NCBI GenBank assembly: GCA_015680685.1
Contig: MNCI01030296.1
Coordinates: forward strand, 434,439-498,438
Direction: 5' to 3'
Source of the DNA: Gnetum montanum
Lineage: Eukaryota; Streptophyta; Gnetopsida; Gnetales; Gnetaceae
Length of the DNA: 64,000 nucleotides
Both the position numbers and the translations under genes were made by a program. This document shows, piece by piece, positions 24,250-38,800 of the stretch. The notes under the pieces are model-generated. The model searched no databases. It worked only from the letters and a program-made list of their open reading frames with translations, and was not told where the DNA came from. Numbering within the stretch: the first letter of the stretch is position 1; each line of letters begins with the position of its first letter.

Positions 24250-27200
24250 CTAAAAAAATATTAATATGTTGCAATGTTGATCATAAAAAAAACATTACAA
24301 AGTGCATGTTAAGAAATTATGTACCTTGATCATCAATTAAAATTCCGTAAATGAAATTCCTTTGTAGATTATAATATAGATTATTTGAAAGAAAATCTAC
24401 AACAATAATAAAAAGATAAAGAGCCAACAGCAAAAATATATAGAATATATTTTACTTTTGCAATTTCTTTTTTTGTACTTTGACAATCTTGTTGAAAGAA
24501 TTGAAAATGAGAAGCCAAAGAAATACTTACAGGTTCTGCTTCTACAATATTAAAACGTTCTAACACTTTTTCAATATACTTACTTTGACTAAGATAATTT
24601 TTTTTGCTTTCTATCTTTGTAAATATGCATTTCAAAAATTCATTTGCCTATCCAAAATCCTTCATAGCAAATTGTTTACTCATCTCTCGTTTAAGTTGTT
24701 TTATTTTTGATATATCATTCGCTACAATCAACATATCATCTACATTCAAGAGCAAAATTACAAATTTATTTTTATTACTTGAGAAATAAATGCAATGACC
24801 AAGATCATCCTTACAATAATCTATTAGGAGTCTGTTTTAAACCCTATAAGCTTTTTCTCAAGCAACCCACATAATGAAGGTTTATTTTGATCAACAAATC
24901 CTTCTGGCTAATGCATATAGATTTCTTCATTTAAATCACCATGTACAAAAGTTGTTTTAACATCTAACTGTTGTAACTCCAAATCTAAAAAAGCAACCAA
25001 TGAAAGAACAATCAAAATAGAAGAATGTTTAACAATGAAAGAATAATTTTGTAAAATCAATTCCTGATTTTTTATTGTAACCTTTAGCTATCAACCTAGC
25101 TTTATAAAGATTCCCCCATTTACCTTATTCTTTAAAAGAAAAATTTATCTATTTTGAAGTGTTTTACGTGCTTGGGTAATTCCACCAATTCCCAAGTTCT
25201 GTTCTATTAGAGTGAATTTCATTCCCTTTTCATTGCTTCCTTCCATTTTACTACATTAGGCTTGTAAGAGCTTCTTTCACTATTTCAAGTTCACCACAAT
25301 TTGTATAAAGGATATAATTTTTAAATCTAGTAGGATGATGTATTATTCTACTTGAATATCTTACCCCATGTGATGTATTTTCTACAAGATTTTCCTTCTC
25401 ATCAATTTCTTTTTCTTCATCTTCATCTAGAGATTCTGGGTGTTTTGATTTGCCACTTGCTCATGTATTATATCTTCCTTAGGCTACAAAACAAATCTAG
25501 GAACCTACTGTGTAATAGAATCAAAAAACTTTTTCTTTTGAAAATCATAAAACTTCACATTTTCTTCAAATTTTACATCTCATGATCTTACAAATTGCTT
25601 TGCCTCAAAATCCCATAATCTAAAACCAAATTCATCACTACCATAACCTACAAAAATACATCTTTTTGATTTATCATCAAATTTAGATCTATTTTCCTTT
25701 TGTATATGCATGTAAACAACACATCCAAAGACTTAAATGACTATAAGAAACATGTATCCCATTCCACACAAACTCTGGTACTTTATTATTTAAAAAGGAA
25801 TGTGGTGATCTATTAATTAAATTAGTAGTCATAATAGCCTCAATCTAAAAAGTTTTAGGCAAACCTACACCAATAATCATGGATCTTGCACATTCAACCA
25901 ACATTCTATTGCATCTTTCGGCAACTCCATTTTCTTGTAGAGCAAATTTTTTTTTTCTCTGCAAAACTCACTGAATGCATTTGAAGTATATTCACCACCA
26001 TTACCAAGAAGCAAACATTTCAACTTTAAACCTATTTGTGTCTCTATTTTAGTAACAACTAACTTAAAAAAATTTTAAACTACATCATTGGACTTTATTG
26101 GAAATATCCATACTTTCTGTGTATGATCATCAATAAAAGTAACAAAATATAGTGAACCACCTAATGATGCTAAATTTATTAGACCACAAACATTGGAATA
26201 AACAAGCTCTAATTTATTAGCTCGTCTACATCCCATATTTCTAAGAACATTTACTCTTTTTGATTTACCAATAGCATGATCTTTGCAAAATTCCATGGAG
26301 CTTACTACAAATTTGGGAATGCAAAAATGAGATTGAAGTTGCAAATTTGGAAATGCAAGAATGAGATTGAAGTACCTTCAAATTAGAATAACTGATATGA
26401 CCCAATTGTTTATGCCATAAATCAATATCCTCCCCTATAACAACTACAGCCACAAAATCATCCTGCAAACATATATCAGCTCCTAAAGTATACATTGTGC
26501 CTATTTTTTTACCTTTCAAAATTGTTAAAATGCCCTTGGTAATTTTCCACTAACTATTTCCATATGAAAAATTTAAACCCAAATCATCAAGTTCAGAAAT
26601 AAAAATAAAAATTGACTTTTTAGAAACTTCAAAAACATGTCTAACATTATTAAGAAAGATTTTAGGCAAACCAGGCTATTGTAAAACAACAATTTTTATA
26701 TAAGCCATTTTTAAAGAAATACCATTAGCAGCATAAAAACACCTGATGAAACTAGTTAATATGAAACAAAAATAGACCAATCAAAGCAAGGATGAAACAA
26801 GGCTCCTATGTCAACAATCTAAACATCTTTTGCTGTGTTTAAAGAAAATATTGTAGATGATTCAAATACAATAAAATCAAAAGCAAGTTCACCCTCCGTA
26901 TGATTTATTTGTAAACCTGCATTACTTTCTGATTTTTCTAACTCTTTTATATTACAGTTCTAAGATTTGTAACCACAACAATCTCTTTTTATGTGACCAA
27001 ATTTGTGGCAAAACTAGCATTCAATTCTACTTTTACAAGTTTCTCTACTTTTACTCCTTTCACTGCTTTGATCACATTTATTAGATATACCTTTGTTTGA
27101 AACTATAAAAGCATTACTTGATGATTGACCCTGTCCGTTAAGCAATCTTTTTTCTACATCCTGAAGAGTAGAAACTACACCATCAAAAAAATATTAATGG

Positions 27201-27690
27201 TACTCATAGAGGCAGTAATAACTATAATAATTGGATTCCAAATTTTAAGTAAAGAATTCAAAACAACATAACACTTCTAGAATTATTACTTTATATTCTT
27301 TAAATTTAACAAAAGTTGTCATCATATCATCTAGATGATCTTGCAAAGAAATGCCTTCTTTTATCTTCGCATTAAAACCTTTTGATAAATATGAAGCTAA
27401 TTCAAACCTAAAGTTTTATCAAACCTATGTTTTAACTCAATTGAAAGCACATAAAGATCTATTTCGTTAAAAATAGATGCCAAAATTTCATTGCTCAAAC
27501 AAAGACGAAAGCAACCTTAGTGCTTTTGTTTACAACTTTTTCCAATCATCATCTAACATCTTTGCAGGTTTTGAAGGTTGAAAAACCTCATCACACTCCT
27601 CTTGTGCCAAGATATCTTTCATTAGCACACTCCACATGTTCCAATTCTAACCAACAAACTTGTCTATTGTCTGTAACAACTCAATCAACC
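24250..27690 (-). pseudogene. Ty1/copia Gag-Pol remnant (element 5)
   Basis: Domains follow copia order on the minus strand. Gag runs from about 27690. A CCHC knuckle at about 26975-27022 reads C-stop-FCHKFGHIKRDC. The pre-integrase motif LWHKQLGHIS is near 26420. The integrase core has LVYSNVCGLINLASLGGSLY and VTFIDDHTQKVWIF (about 26090-26210), then ENGVAERCNRML (about 25910-25950). The RT/RNase H end has SQSKYIEKVLERFNI (about 24540-24600). Stops and frame shifts are frequent and long parts of RT are missing or unreadable. The element is dead. Confidence 0.75.
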
Positions 27691-27703
27691 CACTCGAATA
27701 CCA
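27691..27703 (-). other. Initiator tRNA-Met primer-binding site, element 5
   Basis: The minus strand reads TGGTATTCGAGTG, a mutated form of the copia primer site, directly upstream of the Gag remnant. Confidence 0.7.
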
Positions 27704-28150
27704 CTTATTACGAAATTAATTAAATCTGCAAATTGAAACAACAAAGACAACAAAAAAACACAAAAATTTACAAGAAAACTCCCAAAGTGGAAAATAAAAA
27801 CCCATAGAAACTAGTGCAAAGCTCTTCGAAAAAAGCAACCCAAAGACATAAGCCATCCTTGATAGCTGTCACAACTTATTGCTATCACCACCCTTAATTC
27901 CTTCCTCTCACTTCTTGTTCTTCTTGTTGTGGTGGTGTTTAACACATCTTCCCACCCTTAATTTATTGGAGAAAACAACAATCTTCGATTTTAGAAATTG
28001 CTAATTATATCTCAAAAAGAGATTACATAGCTAGAAGTTATGAAAAATAAAACCAAAAGAGTTTTCTTCACATTTAACTGACAATTAACAATTCTTGGTT
28101 TTTCACATTAATTGAAAGTTAACAAGAGCTCCTACGCAAATCCAAATCAA
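27704..28150 (-). repeat. Probable 5' LTR of copia element 5
   Basis: By position this should be the 5' LTR, ending at the primer site. The sequence has no coding frame. The outer edge and the TG/CA tips could not be fixed, and no partner LTR was recognised near 24000. Confidence 0.4.
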
Positions 28151-29892
28151 TATGCACAGCTGCACAGAAAGCAGCAATAACCAACAGATGGTGATCTATA
28201 TTGAGTTTGGTCAAAACCAATGCAAGATCCGTAATGCATGTTTGGAATGCTGATTCTGTTTTGGCCAGTTTCTACGTACGTAAATACTCTTGACACTATT
28301 ACCATATCAAATGCGACTTTTTTTTGGGTTAATATTTGTTTCCATTGAGCACAAGATCATTATTGTTCTTATGAGTATGGCCTACATGAGCTGGCAAAGA
28401 GCCCATTAAATTTTCTTCAACATGAACAGCATTAATAATCGAAAGGTTCTTGGTATAGTATTACAGCAAAGGAAGATTCAATCTAACGCTAAAGATGATT
28501 AACAGGTCACTTTTGCTTGCATAATATACAAACTTCTTGTTAAGCCCAAAAAAATAGTTTATTGATGCAGTTCATTGCTTTTAAAAGAAATAAATAAAAC
28601 AATGTCTCGTAACTGCAACACTCACCTAAAAAGAATGTTGTTTCGGGAAAATAATAACCAACACACTAGCCAGGAAATACAATATTGTTTCTTAATTATT
28701 TAGTTTCTACAAAATCAAGCTCTAAACTATTTGCAAAAGCATTGATTAAGCCCTTGAAACTGATTTCTCTAGTCGAACCCTGCAAGAAAACAAGATACGT
28801 TTACACTTCGTTGAATATTTCAAAAGGCTTTGTAGATTTGAAAGCTAAACAAAAAAGAAAAGAAAAACCTCAGATCATTAATTAATAATAACTGAAATTT
28901 CCTTAACTGGAACTCGTATGTATAGACCAATAATTCCTTGTGCCCACGTTCATTATTACGACTAATTACAACATAAATACTTTGATGGGACAAACTTTGA
29001 AACCTTAATTCGTACAAAGAATCTCATAGTATTCAAGTCCCGAATATTCATTATTCTCCTCCTCTTCCGTTTCTAGCAAAAAAAAGTCCAATCTAATAAA
29101 GCTCCAGTTGAAGGAGTGCTTGGTGTATCACTATATAAAGATCTTGTGCAAGTACAAGAAGCAAAAAATAACTCACTAAAGCATCGCCTATGTTTTTACT
29201 CTTTAGCACCTCCCAAAATGCCTAGTTGTTGGTAAAAAAATTCAAAGAATTGGCTTGAAAGATGTATACCAAAGGGACACTTGTGATCTTGCTTTAAAAG
29301 TCTCTCACGATGCTAACTCTTACCCAACATATTAAAACTGGCTATGAAAACTAAGACACATTCACTTATCCGAGCTGTCAACTTAATCAACGTAGCAATG
29401 GTACTCTCATACTTAATATAGGACCATGTATCCGAAGACAGTCAACGTGATACTTTTCTAGAACTCGAGAATAGCATGCATAACAGTATCAGATTGGCAT
29501 ACCCCTACTTACAAATCACAAGGCACATGCTTTAACCAAGTCAAGTCAACAATGCGTCGCTAACATAACTTAATATAAACTTTAATCAGCACAAGTACAA
29601 CATAGAATGTGCTCCTAAAGGAAATTATTATACATACATAAGTTTCGGCAAAATACATATACATCTTACATTTGCTATCATTACGATGTCTTCCTTAAAA
29701 CTACATCATTTACTATCACATCACAGTACCACTTACACATCAGTTTTAACAATGCAGCATAAAACAGCAATAAAATATGAAGGATATAAAATTGAAAATA
29801 AAATCTTTTATAAACCAGATTAAATGTAATATTCTAAAAATTTGGACAAAGATGATGTATGCAGAGAAATAAACTCAAAACATCATTGAATG
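28151..29892 (-). other. 3' flank of the RPA43 gene, with candidate terminal exons
   Basis: There is no clear gene. Two short minus-strand segments look like terminal exons. One (28696-28779) follows a strong pyrimidine tract and cag acceptor and has an open frame of 27 codons ending in a stop. The other (about 28340-28450) has a 40-codon open frame ending in TAA. Neither matches a family I recognise. AATAAA-like signals occur at several places, and the gene's 3' untranslated region probably lies here. Confidence 0.35.
28696..28779 (-). other. Candidate terminal exon (unidentified)
   Basis: The minus strand reads tcttgttttcttgcag, then GG..., with one open frame of 27 residues (begins GSTREISFKGLINAF) to a TAA stop. 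The acceptor is better than most in the window, but no upstream partner exon was found. It could be an alternative last exon of the RPA43 gene (a different frame gives an 11-residue tail) or chance. Confidence 0.25.
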
Positions 29893-32800
29893 TCAATGTG
29901 TTCTTATTCTTTTTGATCCGTGCCTATGAGACACATCTGCAACATCATTGCCACCTATTTTTGTTACAGAATCACTTTTTCTTCTATGCTTTTCCCTGGT
30001 CTTATCCTTCCTCACAGTTTTTCTACAATCACAAATAAACCCCAAAATTTATTCAAGTATAAACAAATATCAGAACCTTCCAAAGCAACCCTACATTTAC
30101 AATTTGAAATTAACCAAAATATAACCTTTCAGAGCAACCATCTTCATCTTGCTTTGAAGACAACAGCCATTTCATTGAACCAGTATTAGGAAGCTTTAGA
30201 GATCCAATTATGTCAAGAAAAGTTCCCACCTGGACACTACAGTGTATTAAGCAGAAAAACTGTAAGAAATAAGGAAATGATGATATCAATGAATGTTGCA
30301 TCAAATACTACATCTAAAAATAAAAAATGTAATACTGTGATTCACTTATTTATTTTTCCTTAAGAGCTCTCTCACTGGTCCAATCTTGTAGCCAATGTCA
30401 ATTGTTTCTAGTTATAGATGGTATATTTAATTTTGGATACCTTTGGAAGACTCAATAATAATAAGTAACACTACCATGTTTACCCACTGAATTAGGGTAT
30501 GCTGTTAGGTTAGGTGGGTAGTTTGACAACAGTGCTATTGTCTATTATCTACCTAACACCAACTTGAACATATACTGTTATCAATAACTTGAACCTAAAA
30601 CAAAATTCTCTAACCATTAGGTCAACATTTATTAAACTAAGAAGCATTTAATGGCTGCCTCTAAAGAGAATTGAACCAATAGGCCATTACATTCTAACTA
30701 CACACTGTAGAATCCTTTTTAATCAACCTTGTAAAATGTCCTTTTCCCAACCTAGTTGAAGGTCAAAATAAAGAGCCAATGCACACCCTAACACTGCACA
30801 TTGCTGGTCAACTGAGAATAATGCAAACAAGGGTAGTCCCAATTGCTTCCCATGCAATTACAAGTAACAAATCATTTGTGTATGATCTATTCCTAAAATT
30901 TCTTCTATAGTCTTCATCAATCGATTTAATTTTCTGCAAAAGGTTTCATAAAATGGTTAGTAATCAAGAAAAATAGGCGCAAACAACCTTGTCCATACAA
31001 TGTGGGGTTACATTTCCACATTGCAGGTTACCGAACTCTATATCCAACCATCCTCTAGATGCGAGTTGGATTATCATCTAAGTTTTATACTAAAACGAGC
31101 CTTAGCTCACCAAGCACAAGCCTTTGGCTAGTTGGTTAGTTTGCATTGCTTTGCAGCCAAAGGTAGTAAGGTCAAAACCTGATACCTGCACCATAATCAC
31201 GCTAGCCTAGAGGCATTGTTCTAGGCATATCTAATCACCTTACCCTATTTAAAAAAAAAAAGGCTTGGCTCACCATCATATCTTTGGACTTCACCTCAAT
31301 ATTCCCCCAATTACATGATAAAGAATCATATATGAGGTGAGTATACACTTGCAAATGGCACCTACTTTATTGAAAACATTCCGATGATGTGCAACTAACT
31401 TACCTGTGGTCCAATGGCTCAAATATTACACCAAAATAAGCTCGTGTATAGGTACGGTTTGATAGTGATGCTAATCTTCACATCCAAGATAAAATGCATA
31501 AAAGGTAAATAATGCAATTCATCCATTAAATACATAAGGATAAGTGTATTTTAAAAAATTATTTAGAAGGCATTGCTCACTTGCTCAGAGCATATGGCTT
31601 GTGGTTTGCAAGACACAAGTTCAATCCCAAAGGGAATGCTAAGGCACGCACCTACTTGCAGGCACAATAAAAATATATGTTCAAACTATGACATCAAGTA
31701 GACAAACAGCCATAGAAAATTATTTTCAAATCTTTTGCCTATGTGATAAAAGGCACCATGATGATAATTTAGTATCTCCTTATGAAATGCTACATGCTTC
31801 AAACAAGGCACATCAAACAAATGTCTCATATCACCTAAGGCACACCAAACTCATGTGGGTTCCTCTTAAGAAAGGCAAATAAACTTATCATGAAATTATT
31901 TTTTGCTATGAAATATGGGTTAGTACACAATAATCATTACATTGGAAAGTCATGAAAAAATAAATTCCGTCAACCCATTCTTTCATTGAAATCTATGAAA
32001 AATAATCTTCAAATAGAAATACAGCATCTTAAATATAAAAATCAATCATAACATTCAAAAAATGGATCTGAAAGGCAAACAAACTTATTTAGTTTTCATT
32101 GACATATGTAAAAATGACATCACAAGGTATCACACTATTAAATTGCATCAACACTTGATCCTCTGAAGAAGAACGGTCCTATGGAACCTGAAAATGAATC
32201 CACTATAGCCGATGTGTAAGGCATTGTTCGACAGTAACAAGTCACATGAAGCCTAACACAGCTATCTAATACATGGAGCAGTCATAAGCCTAATAATAGA
32301 ATATGACCTCATTCAACAAACAACTGAAGCTGAAACCAAACAAGGAAAACCATAGTATGATTAAAACAAAAAGAAAGTATTCTTACTCTCACTCAGACCT
32401 AAGAAACCACCTGCTAGTACAAGAAGGTGAACACATAGCAATGCTGATTTCAACAGCCAATAACAAAGCATGGTTCTTGTTGGCTTGGAATGCTATGCCA
32501 CAAGTAGGCTTTCAACACAATAAAACCAATAGGAAACTTTCCTTAACAGGGCATAGTATTCTGATTTCAAAAAGTAAACTAATATTCATCAAGAAACAGA
32601 GGAAAATATAAACACATGACAAGCTTGACAGCCATGATCGATTAACTTGCCTCAAAACCTTCAAACTTCCCTTTCGCAACTATCAAGCCTCCCATGTTTG
32701 CACAATAGGAGCAGATGTTAGCCATAGACTTAGAGCATTTAACAAAATTTCAACAAGGCAACTCCAATCTCATTCCAAAATTCTAAAAACTCGAAAAAAC

Positions 32801-35800
32801 ACAATGCACTTCTTGGGGGTGTTGGAACTTGAAATAGTTTTACTAAAGATACAACTCAAGACATATAGTCAACATGATACATTACAAGAATTATAAAGGA
32901 ATATAATGATGCCCGAAGTGTAACTCAAACTAGCAGCCTGTTGCCTAACAAGATAATGAGCTAAACACTAGAGCCACCCATCACTGGCAACCATGTGCAC
33001 TTCGATTAAAACATCATGTATTAAGCAATACCCAAAAATAACATAAAAACACATTTCTTTCCTTATTCTTATTACAGTACTCAATGCAATCATTGGCCAT
33101 CCAGCTGTTGCACACAAAGTAACCTCCAATGTTATGCACGTGTAGCCTATACACAAGAACTGGATAAAACAGTGGGGGAAAAATTTTTCATCCAGTACGT
33201 CAACACCAAGCACTTGCAACCCAAAATAAGCAACCATGGATGCTAGATACATGGTGTGGGCTTGCAACATTCTGTTCTTCCACCAAAGAACATATGATAA
33301 AGCAACAAAAGGAAGTGCACCACATGACCAAAGCAATACCACAACACTAGGCCCACATAATTTGACAATCCCACAAGAAAACACCAAGTATCTATCTAAC
33401 TAGTAGAGCATATTCCATTTAAACCCCTATGCCATGGTATGAGGAAACACTTCTACTACGAAGTGGCTGAAAAATTATTGAAGAAGATGTTGGGTTCAAC
33501 CCTCCCTGTGCCTCAAGCTTCCAAGCCACAAGTTCTGAGCTCAATGACTAATCAAATCCAATCCCCTATGGATTTGCAAATGAAAAATTATTCCAAAAGA
33601 GAAAGAAAAACTTCCAAAAAGTTTGCACATCTATTCATAAATTTCAGATTAGATTGTTTTGGAAATTTTTTTTGATAAATTTGCTGGGACTCATGAGAAG
33701 CGGCACCTCATGATGCCCATGACCAATCAGATTCTGATGTACCTATGAGTAACCATTCCCATGACAGCCTAGAAGTTGTAGCAAAGTGTGCTCCTCACAT
33801 CTCCCATGGCAACAAGTGTACCAATCCCAGAACCCTTATATACTTATAAACATTAAAAAATAAAAACAACTACAGTTTAAAACAAGTAGTCAAGCTCTCA
33901 ATTATTTTCTAGTTCTTCCTTGGAAAAGGTCATTGGATTAATACACAGTACAGGAACCACTTAGGTTCACAAGTAGGAAGCAATTAGCTTTTTCATTAGT
34001 ATGTAACAATAGTGTTGCAAGAATTTTTGTTTATTCATGTTGTCAACAGCTTAAGCTAGCTAACAGTGAGTTACAGTTCACTTTTAGCAGGAAGCATATT
34101 TATTCATCTCAGCAACAATCATACCAAGAGTTGATTTGCACGAGTATATGCCAGAAGCAATCAAAATATGGCTTCAATAATAAGAAGGCATATCACCAAC
34201 ACCTAACATTTAGTGACATGAAAGTGACATAAAAGTCTCACAAAGTTATACTAATGCAAAATGCAGTATGACATTTCATACAATCTAAAACGTTAATGTG
34301 ACCCTAATATTATTTTTAGAAAATAAAAACTAAAAAGATAAAAGAACAAACCTTTTAACCGTGAACTTTATTCTGGTCCCAATACCAATCACATGTTCAG
34401 AGTCTGCATCGTATTCATTTTCCCCATGTGTCATTGTTGTCCATTCTGGATTTTCACCATTCTCCTGAAAATAGGGATTCATAAATTGTCAGTTTACTAA
34501 GATTTTCAGAGTATTGGATTTATACGCACAAGAATGGTCCAAGATAAACTCTCAACAAATTTTCCAATAACTTATTAGAAAGTTGAACTAATGCTTCAAC
34601 CCTTTCTCAACAGAATAAGCACTTACATCAGTTTGATAGTAAAACCCATCATGGATATCTGCATATCCAATCCCCACATTATAGATTCCAAGTACAACAG
34701 CTCCAATGAAGTCCTCTTTAACTTTGTTCACAGTACCCTCTGTAATATTATTAACATTAAACGTCAAATTCCTCTAACAATAAATAAAAGTTTACCATAC
34801 AATGAACACAGGAAATATACATTTATTTGTTTTTCTTTGTTCAAGACACAAGAAGAATTTAATTTATTCAAAGAGGATAGGTAGAAAGCATTGGATTTGT
34901 ATCTTTAAAGATTGTAACTGTCCTACCCTAGATTGATGTGGGAAAAGCACTTTTGTGTCCAGTATTTTGCCCCTATTGTATAACACCATTGCTCAGATGG
35001 CTAATGGCTTGATTCATATAATTAAAGATTTGTAAATGAAATATAATTTTTAGTATCAAGATTGCATTTTCAAAAAAAAAAAAAAGAAAAAAGAAAAAAG
35101 ACACAGACATCCTTGTCTTTTAATTAACAATGCATTGGAGTTTTGGAAGTTCTTGACCAGTGATTCAGGAGAACACCCACCCTTCTATACTACCATTTCA
35201 TTTGTGTTCACAGTTTGGGAATGGATACCAATTGTCTGGAACACAATGGGAATGCCATCAACTCCCAAAACATTCATGCATTTCCAAAATGCATATCCAT
35301 ATTTCAGTAACATTTCTAACGATTAAAAAAATAAAAAGTAAATACAAAATATATACGATCATTTTAGCTAAATCGTAAAATTCTGAGCAAATAAAGGCAA
35401 TTATTTTTGAGAACAGGTGAAAATAAGATATTAAACAACCATCAAAGTTGATATAAAAACCTATCTATCTTGAAAACTTAAATGTTATATTATGATTCAC
35501 ATTAAAGAAAAAAAAGCCAATGCTCACTACTGGCTGGAATTTGCAGTGCAAGTTAACAAGCCATTTTTCTTTTCTGTAACTTATTTGGCTTTGTGCATGG
35601 TGCACTACCAACAAGGAAGACAAGCTGGGTATCATTAAAGTAGTAGCAAATACTGTCGTTTGGAAATAGCTTTAGATAGTATATTTCAGTATTCATGATC
35701 TAGTTTTTAAGGTTGTTGCATCTTATTTAACACTATTGTAAAACTTTGTATTTCAGTTTTATTCCCAGCTCATTCCAAAAAAGACCCAACATTCTTAAAC

Positions 35801-38800
35801 TTGTTTGAGAAAGAGTTAAGTTCTTGTGCATCATGATTGTTTCTTATAAAACCTCTTTAGAGGTACCTGACACTAGGTAGTAGGTTGAATGCAGAAAACG
35901 AGTAACAAAACAAACTGATGAGAAAGAAATTGTCAAGTGCATTAAAATTTAATATTAGAACCTAGGCTGATACACATATACCTCTAAGGACAGAAGGATA
36001 GAAATTATCCCTTCTAAAAAGCTGATTACGGTAGTCAGACAGAGTGCCAAACTTTAACCCAACAGCAGAAATCTGGGTCCTATCAACAATAAAACTAGCA
36101 TGTAATAACAATTATTATGGTAATATCTAATGCAATGAGAAATGCAGCATGCACAAAGAGACAGAATTGGATTTCCAAGAAACACACTATGATAAATCGA
36201 TTATCCCACAATCCACAAGATGCAATTTTCTAGAGATAAAACCCAAAACTAAGATTTGATGCAATTCCTATGCCAAACACCCCAGGACCCCCATAATTCT
36301 ATCCATCAAAAATCATCCTCAACCAATAAACTTAATCTTTTTAACAGTTAATTAGAGACTGCAGACCGACTACTAAACAAGTTCTCAAATACAGTTGAAC
36401 GGAATCTGTCTGCATTAGATCACTGATAAAAGATAAGTCATTAGCTCTGTTGTTATGGGGCCAACATACATAACCATCCAGTTCATTGCCTGTGCTTTTC
36501 TGGATTCTCAATAAAAACCAAGGAAAAACATAGACAATGAAAAATTGTATCATAGATAGAACTTCCAATGCAATAAACTATACATTACCTATCCTGCCTA
36601 ATCACATGATATTCTGCTTTAAACACTGATTATAGGGACTTAGAAATCATTCTTTAAGATGGAAGGTAGATCAATGTAAGTGATGTATTTATATTCCACA
36701 TCTTTTAAGCTCTCTATTATCAGTTGGTCAAATCATTTCCACAAATTAAGGTTTCACTTGATTCAAATGGATGATCTTTAAAACATGGCCAAATTTTCAT
36801 TCACGTATTGAAGAAAATGCCAAAAAAAAAGGAAGAAACTGCTAAAGCATATATGATAAAATTGTAACTAGACCAAAACTTTAGCTATTGATACAGGAAA
36901 ATGGTGAAAGAGAACTCATGTGGCCAAACCCATATCTTTAAGATAAAGCTCATATGATAGTGATGATTGAAGAAGACAAATCACATTTTTACTTTAATTG
37001 CTCTTAATGATGGAAATGTTCAAAAGAAATCACAGTACATGTATATGTCCATTTTAAGTAAGAATCCATCAATTCTTTAGCATGTGTGGTTGGGACACTG
37101 TCTATATTCCACCATGATAAAAATGGCCAAAAGGTAAAGTGCCACTCACATTAAATCACATACCACTCATTTTGGATCATGTGAAACTTGTGTCAAGGCT
37201 CAAAAAAAGCCAAAAAACAGAACTCCAATAAAAAGAAAGCAAAGACCACTAAAATTGGTGCCCATTGATCTAGTAGGACCCATGCAATACTTCATATTAA
37301 AAGGGCCAAAACATTTCATGGGCTGATAAATTTCTATGTAAAAGAATTATTTGTTGAACTCCAAGGATGAGGCCCTCCCCACATTCAAATGGTTGAAAGC
37401 TCATGTAGAAAATCAACTGGAACTCAAGGTAATACCAGTACAGCCAGATAGACAAGATCCATTAATTTTCAATGTGAAACTTTTTTGTTATGAATATGAA
37501 ATTATAAAACCAGGGGCCATCATATGCAATGATGGTAAGTTGCTCATTTCTCAAGTCATAAGGCATGGATTCAAGCCTGGGTGCAAACACCTGAAAAAAG
37601 GTTAGGCCTTCACTCATATATTGGCATTCCCAAGACCCTACTTGGTGGGATGAGCATTGAACCTCCAGGTGATTACCCTTTTTTATGATATTATGAAACA
37701 AACCACTTGCAGTTATTCTCCTCAATCAAATGGCATTGCTACAAAAAGTGTAATCAAAGAAACAGCAAGTGTCTACTCACTCAATCAAGTCCCCAGAGGC
37801 ATATTAGGGAAATGTTGTAACTACATTCACATATTTATTAAACAATTGGCAAAATTCACATGCCCAACCAAATCCAACCTTTCAAAATGAACATTTCATA
37901 TGAATGTTGAACATGATTGATGCTTATCCAGCAGCCCTTCTCTCTGCATCATGCCAAAGGAGGGAATGTTAGATGTTATGACCTGATATATCCATCATGG
38001 ACACCAGCCTTAAGGTTTTAATTCCAAAGTCAGTTGGAATCCAAATTGCTTCTGAAAATTAGATCAAGAATAAGAGGTTTATCTCTCAAACACCTGTATA
38101 TCCATGTATTGAGTTGGGAATCCTGCAAATGAGTCAAGAAGAATAGAGCAAATGTAATGCTGATATCTGTTAGCTTATATTAAATTATGCTGAATGATCT
38201 GTTAATGAATTACTTTGAAATTTCTTTATTGATTTTGCTTGATATTCTCCTCATTTTTGGAGAAGAAAAATCATTAAATGCAGTTACTTAAGGTATCTGG
38301 AGAAAGATGACAAAAACATCGTAGGCATATAAAAACCAAAATTATAACATCTTCACATGAGTCCGATGTGACCAAATGCATTACAATTGATAGGTTGTCC
38401 TGATACTAGTAAATGACATTATCATGTTGCTACTACCATGTTATTTCTAAGATGGTAAACATTAGAGTTCATCTCACAGAGAATGTGTATACTTCTTTCT
38501 CATTCTTGCTAATCTTTTCTTTTCTATTCTATACATTTAACAGAGTTATTCATGTTTGCTAAAGCTCGATTCTTTGTTATTTATGATGTATGAAGATATC
38601 TGCCAAATTATATCATTCAGTAACATGCATATGTAGATTGTGAAATAGTTAAGTGACACCTAAGTTTCTCTCTTTATAAAGATTATAGATATATGCATCT
38701 AATGTAGCTGACCCCATCTTGTTGGAACATATATGCATATAATGATCTTAAACATGGTGATGCTGGTATTTTTGGTTTATAAAAAAAAAAGAATAAACGT

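Larger units (their letters stand above)
30237..34351 (-). other. Intron 4 of RPA43 (4.1 kb)
   Basis: The donor GTTTGTTC follows AAAAG at 34352 and the acceptor CACTGTAG precedes exon 5 at 30236. It holds at least two SINEs (31113-31260 and 32813-32995) and a third tRNA-like insert near 31568. A 139-codon hydrophobic minus-strand frame (32968-33387) and a 78-codon plus-strand frame (33439-33675) have no recognisable family and are probably chance. Confidence 0.75.

Noticed and set aside
29920-30189. 89-codon plus-strand ORF
   Set aside because: It is the antisense of RPA43 exons 5 and 6.
32968-33387. 139-codon hydrophobic minus-strand ORF in intron 4
   Set aside because: Its start overlaps a SINE, it has no family motif, and the composition is explained by Cys/Leu/Val-rich chance translation. 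No splice or codon evidence.
33439-33675. 78-codon plus-strand ORF
   Set aside because: No recognisable domain and antisense to the host gene inside an intron.
37351-37605. Possible small gene of 84 codons
   Set aside because: It is copia integrase plus the start of a SINE, not a host gene.
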